Shown here: positions 1-5,206 of the stretch, in pieces | Layout of the letters: each line of letters begins with the position of its first letter | Numbering within the stretch: position 1 is the first letter of the stretch | Assembly: GCA_014379305.1 (NCBI GenBank) | Contig: JACMMB010000067.1 | Location: 1 to 7,397 of the forward strand | Source of the DNA: Akkermansiaceae bacterium | Lineage (GTDB): Bacteria; Verrucomicrobiota; Verrucomicrobiia; Verrucomicrobiales; Akkermansiaceae | Length of the DNA stretch: 7,397 nt | Direction: 5' to 3' | Made by a program: the position numbers and the translations under genes | The notes under the pieces: model-generated | Seen by the model: only the letters and a program-made list of their open reading frames with translations | What the model was told of the DNA's origin: nothing | Database searches by the model: none

Positions 1-178
1 TCAAACTCAACACCCAAACGCCTTGCCCGCCTCGCTTGTCCCAGTTCACCAACACACGTTAAGACTTCGGTATGGCTGCGACTGCCTTGAAGATGTGCCC
101 GACGGTGCTCACTTCCGTTCTTCCAGGCAAGTCTGGCTTATACCGGGAGTTTCGGTAAATGGCGCATAAATTGAGTCC

Positions 179-202
179 CGCTGTCCCGCTTTCGGGGTAG
201 CG
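179..202 (+). other. Strong hairpin upstream of mgtE
   Basis: Bases 179-188 pair with 193-202 to give a 10-bp stem closed by a 4-base loop (CTTT at 189-192). Eight pairs are Watson-Crick and two are G-U wobbles (184/197 and 183/198). The wobbles would become A-C mismatches on the other strand, so the fold favours RNA made from the + strand. There is no T-run directly after it, so it is not a typical intrinsic terminator. It may be part of the mgtE leader or the end of an upstream transcript. Confidence 0.45.
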
Positions 203-245
203 TCAACCTGCCCGAATCCTCTCGTTACGAACTGTCTCACTTCAA

Positions 246-267
246 GGGAAGCTTACGGGAAGCTTAC
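246..267. repeat. Perfect tandem 11-bp repeat (two copies)
   Basis: The unit GGGAAGCTTAC occurs twice head to tail without a mismatch, at 246-256 and 257-267. Each copy contains the palindrome AAGCTT. It lies 74 bases before the mgtE start codon. It could be a simple slippage duplication or a pair of binding sites for a regulator spaced one helical turn apart; the sequence alone does not decide. Confidence 0.8.
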
Positions 268-340
268 AGAATGAGATAGAAAAGCGGGAGAATAACCAAG
301 GCGCTTGTTCGCATCTTCATTCCAGCATAGCCTTCAATGA

Positions 341-1732
341 ATGGCCATTGCCCCTACGGAGACCAAGCAATTCATTGCCGAAGCACTGGAAGCGCTCAAT
401 GACGCTATCGACGCGCGCGATGGCGTCCGCGCTCTGGACATCATCAAAACCCTCGATTGGGATGACCAGCGCCGCGCGATGTCGCGCCTTTCTCACGAAA
501 ACTGCGAAGCTCTCATTCACATCCTCGGCAACGAGGATGCCGCCAAGCTCCTCTCCCACCTCGCCGAAGCCCAGGCGGTTGAGATTCTTGAAAGCCTGCC
601 TCCGGATGAGGCTGCGGAACTCCTCCGCGAGCTGCCCACCGAGGTAAGCAGCAATCTCCTGCGCGAATTCCACGCCAAATACGTCGAGGCCATACTCGCG
701 AAAATTTCCAATGCCGGGGATCAGGCGGAACTCCGCAAACGTCTCGAATATCCGGATGGCTGCGCCGGCTCACTCATGCGCGGCAACCCCGTCACGTTCC
801 GCGAAACCTTCACCGTCGGCGAGGTCCTCAAGGATCTTGGCGAGCACGCCGAGGATTATTCCGACCGCGATGTCCAATATCTTTACGTCATCAATCACCA
901 GAGCATCCTCGTCGGCGTGCTCCGCCTGCGGGATCTGGTCCTCTCGCAGCGCGGAATTCCGGTGCACGACCTGATGATCCCGCAGCCGCTTACCGTCATC
1001 GATACCATGCCGCTCAGTGAGCTCGCCGAGCTTTTCGAGCGCAAAAAATTCCTGGGTTTCCCTGTCGTCGATGCCGGTGGCCGCCTGCTCGGAGTCGTCC
1101 CGCGCGATGCCGTCAAGCATGAGACCGCCGAGGAGCAGGCGGGGATGTTTCTCCAAGCCAGCGGTATCGTCAACGGCGAGGAACTCCGCTCCATGCCGCT
1201 CAAAGACCGCTGCATCAAACGCCTCGCCTGGCTCGGTCCGAACATCGGCCTGAACATGGTCGCCGCCAGCGTCATCGCCGCGAATGAAGCGACGCTCAAG
1301 GAAGTCATCGCCCTTGCCGTTTTCCTCCCCATCGTTTCGGACATGAGCGGTTGCTCGGGGAACCAGGCCGTCGCCGTCTCCATTCGCGAGCTTACCCTCG
1401 GCATCCTCCGGCCCGGTGATTACCTGCGCGTCGTCATGAAGGAAGGCGCTGTCGGCGTGATCAATGGCTTCGTCCTCGGTTGCGTCCTGGGCGCTATCGC
1501 CGCACTCTGGAAAAACAATATCTACCTCGGCCTCGTCGTTGCCATCGCCCTCACCCTGAACACCATGATCTCCGTCCTTCTTGGTGGCATCGTCCCCTTG
1601 TTTCTTAAACGCCTGAAAGTCGATCCGGCTCTCGCCAGCGGCCCGATTCTCACCACCTGCACCGACATGTGCGGCTTCTTCCTGGTCCTTTCCATCGCCT
1701 CCGCCATGCTTTCGAAACTGGCGGGCGTATGA
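341..1732 (+). CDS. mgtE: MgtE-type magnesium transporter
   Basis: Inner-membrane Mg2+ channel/transporter of the MgtE (SLC41-like) family, which takes up Mg2+ and is gated by Mg2+ bound to its cytosolic part. The 463-residue length is normal for the family. Residues about 10-140 are the helical, acidic MgtE N domain with repeated Leu/Glu helices. Residues about 143-205 and 206-262 form two CBS domains (LVGVLRLRDLV and LLGVVPRDAV are typical CBS ends). The membrane domain follows with about five helices near 291-313, 321-340, 370-390, 394-425 and 436-460. Signature segments are visible: PIVSDMSGCSGNQA (about 329-342) and PILTTCTDMCGFF (from about 435), including Asp442 at the position of the conserved ion-path aspartate. 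The ATG at 341 is the first possible start because an in-frame TGA sits at 338-340, and the N domain begins right after it. No Shine-Dalgarno sequence lies within 15 bases upstream. The stop abuts the stop of the convergent chorismate-enzyme gene. Confidence 0.96.
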   Translation: MAIAPTETKQFIAEALEALNDAIDARDGVRALDIIKTLDWDDQRRAMSRLSHENCEALIHILGNEDAAKLLSHLAEAQAVEILESLPPDEAAELLRELPTEVSSNLLREFHAKYVEAILAKISNAGDQAELRKRLEYPDGCAGSLMRGNPVTFRETFTVGEVLKDLGEHAEDYSDRDVQYLYVINHQSILVGVLRLRDLVLSQRGIPVHDLMIPQPLTVIDTMPLSELAELFERKKFLGFPVVDAGGRLLGVVPRDAVKHETAEEQAGMFLQASGIVNGEELRSMPLKDRCIKRLAWLGPNIGLNMVAASVIAANEATLKEVIALAVFLPIVSDMSGCSGNQAVAVSIRELTLGILRPGDYLRVVMKEGAVGVINGFVLGCVLGAIAALWKNNIYLGLVVAIALTLNTMISVLLGGIVPLFLKRLKVDPALASGPILTTCTDMCGFFLVLSIASAMLSKLAGV

Positions 1733-2743
1733 TCAGGCTTCGGGAAAACGCTTCACCGCTTCCCGCTTGAGCCTCAGTTCCCGCCATTCGTTAACCAATC
1801 GGCTGGCCTCGATCATCCCGCAACCCGCGGGGAGGGCGACCCGTTCGCGGTTCCACCAAAGACCGCGTATGGCAACGACCGCTTCAAATGCACCGCCGTC
1901 CCAAACGCCGAAGGGCGCGCCGAATTCAGCCGGACAATTCAAACGTTTCCGCCACTTGATCAGCATGGCCATGGTTTGATCCGTCCGGGGCAAAGGGCCG
2001 AGGGCGGGCGTGGGATGCAGGCGGCGGAGCAATCGTTGCGGCTCCTGGTTTTTTTCGAGATCGACAGTAATTCCCGTGAGAAAATGGACAATGGAACCGA
2101 GTCTTAACACTTTTCGCTCCTGTCGCTCCAGAGTTCCCAGATCGAGAAGTTTCGCAACCAGCGTTTGCGCCACATATTCGTGCTCACGGATTTCTTTTTC
2201 ATCGACCCCGAAGACGGTTTCATCCTCCAGCCGGGCCGTGCCGGCGAGGGCCATTGTTTCGAAGCGCCTGCCTTTCAAGGAAAATAAAAGCTCCGGGGTC
2301 GCCCCTGCGAATCCGCTCTCTCCGGATACCCAGCCATATGAATAAAGTGGCGCCACCTGGCGCGACATCGCCGCCAGAAGTCCCTCGTGTGCGGTACTCG
2401 GACACCTTCCGAACTCGGTCACCACCGGGACGGTCTTTTCAATCAAACCCTGATGGATGCAGGTCATGATTTCCTGAAATACGACTGAAAAAGGCATCGC
2501 GTCCGGTGTTTCCCAGGTGATTTCAGGATATCCTCCACCCGCATGTCTGAGCCTGAACTCCGCCGCTGTCAGCCGCTCGTAGCGTTCCGGCACTAGCCAC
2601 GGATTCGTGTTCCAGCCGGAAAAATCCTGCTTATAAAAAGCCACTCCCGCCGCCGGGGGTTCCTCTTGAGCTGTAAACGGCCCGTGACCGAGAATCACCA
2701 TCCCATCGCGCCTGGCCAACCATGCCGTTTTTCCCGAATCCAT
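1733..2743 (-). CDS. Chorismate-binding enzyme, isochorismate synthase-like
   Basis: Member of the chorismate-utilising (TrpE/PabB/MenF/EntC) family, most likely an isochorismate synthase converting chorismate to isochorismate in the cytoplasm with Mg2+. The evidence is in the C-terminal two thirds. IEK with Lys103 matches the MenF/EntC general-base lysine segment (FDKVVLAR in MenF). GATPELLF (about 145-152) matches GASPERL. ALAGTARLE and the acidic REHE segment (about 185) follow. RRLHPTPALGPLPR (about 243-256) is the isochorismate-synthase version rather than the TrpE/PabB one. FGAPFGVWDGG with VVAIRG, and PAGCGMIEAS with NEWRELRLK, complete the site. At 336 residues it is about 100 shorter than MenF or PabB, with the loss in the N-terminal half. 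Its usual GG after PALG is GP. The ATG has AGGA 8 bases upstream and starts 21 bases after the BatD-BatE stop, so it is probably the last gene of that operon. An aminodeoxychorismate or salicylate-type activity remains possible. Confidence 0.85.
   Translation of the reverse strand: MDSGKTAWLARRDGMVILGHGPFTAQEEPPAAGVAFYKQDFSGWNTNPWLVPERYERLTAAEFRLRHAGGGYPEITWETPDAMPFSVVFQEIMTCIHQGLIEKTVPVVTEFGRCPSTAHEGLLAAMSRQVAPLYSYGWVSGESGFAGATPELLFSLKGRRFETMALAGTARLEDETVFGVDEKEIREHEYVAQTLVAKLLDLGTLERQERKVLRLGSIVHFLTGITVDLEKNQEPQRLLRRLHPTPALGPLPRTDQTMAMLIKWRKRLNCPAEFGAPFGVWDGGAFEAVVAIRGLWWNRERVALPAGCGMIEASRLVNEWRELRLKREAVKRFPEA
1735..1774. terminator. Possible hairpin at the convergent gene junction
   Basis: An outer 5-bp stem (1735-1739 with 1770-1774) and an inner 6-bp stem (CGGGAA 1741-1746 with TTCCCG 1760-1765) enclose a 13-base loop, with an asymmetric internal loop between the stems. 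It lies just past the mgtE stop codon and inside the last codons of the opposing gene, where a shared terminator would have to be. There is no T-run on either side, so it is at best a weak or factor-assisted terminator and may be chance. Confidence 0.25.
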
Positions 2744-2764
2744 TTTGCGTATCCTGGGAAACCT

Positions 2765-5203
2765 TCAAGCGCTGCTGCCATCGGCGGCGATTTTTCCGCC
2801 CTTCGGCGGCTTTGGTTTGCCTTCCGGAATCACCATCTCCACCGACTCAACAGGCACCCAACCACGGGTCTTGGTCGCGAATCCCAGATATATCCAACGC
2901 CCGGAACGTCGCAGAACTTTTGCGATGGATCCCGGTGGCGCATCAATCACCTCTGGCGAGGTCCGCGCCGCATCGGTATGCAGGACCACTTTCTCCAACA
3001 CAATCACCGCTTGCCGGGACAACGGGGCAAAATCCGCATCCGTAGGAAAATATCTCCATCCCAGTCCACCCAGCGAGATCAGGATCGGCCCCAGGACGAA
3101 ACTGATCACCCCGATCACCCGCCATCTGGAGCCGATTCCGGTGGCTGGGAAAATCAGCAATCCGATCACCAAAAGCCATACCCCGGCCCACAAGCCGCCC
3201 TGCCAAAGCGAGAGCGGAATTTTAGCCAACGCATATTGGTAAGATGGCCGGTCGATGGAGATCGAACCATACTTGCGCTCAAGGAAGCGCAGATTCTGCC
3301 TCGCTTCGGCGTGGCCCACATCTCTTGCGAGTGCTCTCCGATAGTAAAGCGCAGCCTGTCCCGGCGCGCCCATCCGATAGGATGCGTTGCCGATATTATA
3401 GAGAGTGTCCGCGGACAATTGATCATATGGCCCGGCCTCCAGCCAGAGCTTGGCGGCCTCCTCATATTTCGCCATTGAATAGGCTTCCTTGGCTTTCACA
3501 TTCGCGTCTCCTGCATTGGCCGGGGGCACGAAAGCCGCTGTGGAAATAAACATCAATACTGCGAAAGCCGCTTTTTGGAGTCTCCTCAGAATCTCATCGC
3601 GGCGTTTTCTGGAAAGGGTTTCGTCATCGTTGGTCATCCGGAAACACAAGCGGTCGCGTTCGGCAAGAATTTCCATAAGCTCGTTGTCCTGCTTGTCCCC
3701 CAGCCACTTTTCGACGAAACCACCTGCGGATTTCAGGAACAGTTTTCCGTCCGAGGATCTCTGCTGTGAGAGCTTGCGAAGTTCGATTCGCTTTTGTTCC
3801 TTCTCCTTGTCTTTAACCAGCAAGTGCCGGAATTTCATCCACAGCGCACGAAGTATAAGGCCGAGTGCGATGATACCCGCGAGAGCATGTCCCGACCACC
3901 CGGGCAAATTGCTCCTGGCTTTTGTCAGCAGGCCTGGCGAATCGATCAGACTCAGAATATCCGTCATCCGTTCCAGTGGCAGAGGCAAAACCTGGGGCGG
4001 ACCCGAGCTTTCAAAATTACGCCCGCCAGTGGCCGGGATCATATTAAGGAGTATCTCCTCCGTCATCACGGTTTGATATTTTTCCAATTCGGGATCGAAA
4101 AATACCATCCGGAAGGACGGTACGGAGCTTTTCATTTCCAACGGCCTGATGAACTGGCTGAACACCACTGTCCCATTGATATCCCGCCGCTCCTCGCCCC
4201 GTTGATTCGCCGTTGCGTCATACACTTTCCATCCGCTCTCATCGATCATCTTCGGCGACCTCAGGTTATCCAAATTTCCGCTGCCACTGACCACGACATC
4301 CACGGCCAGTGGCTCGCCCTCGGTAACCTCCGTTTGCTTGATCGCCGTGCCGAGGGTGAACCTGCCCACCGCATTATCAAATCCAGCCGGCGCACCTTCC
4401 GGCAGTGGCGAAGCCTTGAAAGCAAACTTTGGAATATCCAAAGTCGCCTGCACTTCAGCCCGCTGGGCGAAACGGTCAAATATCACTTTCACATAGGTGA
4501 TTCTCACCGTTGCGGGGCCGATCTCGACCTCGCCGGTCTTGATCGCGGTCAGCGTCGTCGGGTAGGATAAGGACACATACGAATTGCCCAAAAGATTCAC
4601 CTGTCCTCGTGAATCAGACGGTTCGAAGCGCCAAACCGCGAGACCGTTCCGCTCGAATTCCGGCACTCCCCAATCCGCAATGCTCCGCGCGATTTCAGCC
4701 GGAACATAAATTTTGATTTCGGCCTCGACTGTCTGATTTTCATAAATCTTTTTGTCCGGCACTTTGATGATGCTCGCGTATTTGACCACCTCCTGAAGCT
4801 CCGCTGGCTGAGACAGGGCTTCGCCCCATTTCAACTCGTTGGGATCGAAGATTTCCAAACTGACAGGTGCTGTTTTCACTCTCGTCCCCCGCACCAAAAC
4901 CTCCACCGCAGGGATCACGTGACGGCCGGTGGCATAACTCGAAACGATATATTGGAAAGTGTATTCCAAGCGACGCCCGGGCAACATCCGTGGAGAACCC
5001 AATCCAAGGGGTTCGAGCGTGACATCCTTGATCTCGGGAATGCGCGGCATCTCATCCGGTTCGGAACCTTCCACTCTAATTTCCAACAACCCCTGCTCTC
5101 CGCGGGCTAGAAACTGTGAGGAAAGTTTTGTTCTCACTCCCGCTTTGGCCAAGGCGGTGGCGAGAAGCAAAACACTCAGAATTTTCAAAACGGTTGCAGT
5201 CAT
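2765..5203 (-). CDS. BatD-BatE-like fusion protein (BatD ectodomain, TPR, SH3-like)
   Basis: Predicted inner-membrane Bat protein of 812 residues. A signal peptide (residues 1-21, ending ALAKAG) leads into a long beta-rich BatD region (about 22-430) with segments such as VTEGEPLAVDVVVSGSGN and FSQFIRPLEMKSSVPSF. A membrane helix (about 438-460) is followed by a charged, likely cytoplasmic linker (about 461-537). A second hydrophobic stretch (about 543-564), ending PPANAG, looks like an internal signal peptide. TPR-like repeats follow (about 565-655; YNIGNASYRMGAPGQAALYY is a clear one). Two more membrane helices (about 663-690 and 695-717) lead to a bacterial SH3-like domain (about 730-795; GRWIYLGF...RGWVPVESV) and a Lys/Pro-rich tail. 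The second half has the order expected of BatE. The reading frame is continuous, so this is a fusion and not two genes. The start lies 3 bases after the preceding stop; the only SD-like GGAG is 15 bases upstream, suggesting translational coupling. The molecular role of Bat proteins is unsettled. Confidence 0.88.
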   Translation of the reverse strand: MTATVLKILSVLLLATALAKAGVRTKLSSQFLARGEQGLLEIRVEGSEPDEMPRIPEIKDVTLEPLGLGSPRMLPGRRLEYTFQYIVSSYATGRHVIPAVEVLVRGTRVKTAPVSLEIFDPNELKWGEALSQPAELQEVVKYASIIKVPDKKIYENQTVEAEIKIYVPAEIARSIADWGVPEFERNGLAVWRFEPSDSRGQVNLLGNSYVSLSYPTTLTAIKTGEVEIGPATVRITYVKVIFDRFAQRAEVQATLDIPKFAFKASPLPEGAPAGFDNAVGRFTLGTAIKQTEVTEGEPLAVDVVVSGSGNLDNLRSPKMIDESGWKVYDATANQRGEERRDINGTVVFSQFIRPLEMKSSVPSFRMVFFDPELEKYQTVMTEEILLNMIPATGGRNFESSGPPQVLPLPLERMTDILSLIDSPGLLTKARSNLPGWSGHALAGIIALGLILRALWMKFRHLLVKDKEKEQKRIELRKLSQQRSSDGKLFLKSAGGFVEKWLGDKQDNELMEILAERDRLCFRMTNDDETLSRKRRDEILRRLQKAAFAVLMFISTAAFVPPANAGDANVKAKEAYSMAKYEEAAKLWLEAGPYDQLSADTLYNIGNASYRMGAPGQAALYYRRALARDVGHAEARQNLRFLERKYGSISIDRPSYQYALAKIPLSLWQGGLWAGVWLLVIGLLIFPATGIGSRWRVIGVISFVLGPILISLGGLGWRYFPTDADFAPLSRQAVIVLEKVVLHTDAARTSPEVIDAPPGSIAKVLRRSGRWIYLGFATKTRGWVPVESVEMVIPEGKPKPPKGGKIAADGSSA

Positions 5204-5206
5204 AAT

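Larger units (their letters stand above)
1..340. other. Gene-free leader region upstream of mgtE
   Basis: No convincing protein gene was found on either strand. The + strand frames are broken by several stops. On the - strand one frame is open from about position 137 to the window edge, but it has no ATG or GTG start and is too short to support. I looked for hallmarks of tmRNA, RNase P RNA, tRNA and the Mg-sensing M-box riboswitch and did not recognise any of them. What can be seen is local secondary structure: CCAG/CTGG at 123-136, TACCG/CGGTA at 141-157 and a 10-bp stem at 179-202. A tandem 11-bp repeat follows at 246-267. The region presumably carries the mgtE promoter and 5' UTR, but I could not pick out convincing -35 and -10 boxes. 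It could also be part of a dispersed intergenic repeat or an unrecognised structured RNA. Confidence 0.5.

Noticed and set aside
1..137. Open - strand frame running to the window edge (with GSEHRRAHLQGSRSHTEV)
   Set aside because: Only about 45 codons with no ATG or GTG start, and no family I could name; it could be a spurious frame in a repeat, so it is not called as a gene.
1..340. M-box (ykoK-type) magnesium riboswitch, tmRNA or RNase P RNA
   Set aside because: A magnesium riboswitch would fit before mgtE, but I did not find the conserved core sequences of any of these RNAs on either strand.
317..673. 118-codon open frame on the - strand opposite the start of mgtE
   Set aside because: It overlaps the well-supported MgtE N domain and has no recognisable feature of its own.
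2666..3478. 270-codon open frame on the + strand opposite the 3' part of the BatD-BatE-like gene
   Set aside because: It lies antisense to a gene with clear TPR, membrane and SH3-like features; its translation is rich in Arg, Pro, His and Ser without recognisable domains, as expected of a shadow frame.
3509..3592. Separate batE gene starting inside the 812-residue frame
   Set aside because: No stop codon separates the two halves and no SD-preceded start is evident at the signal-like segment, so a continuous fusion is the simpler reading.
3794..4570. 258-codon open frame on the + strand opposite the BatD region
   Set aside because: Antisense shadow: no domain, no signal peptide and His/Arg/Pro-rich composition; the opposing frame codes for a coherent BatD ectodomain.
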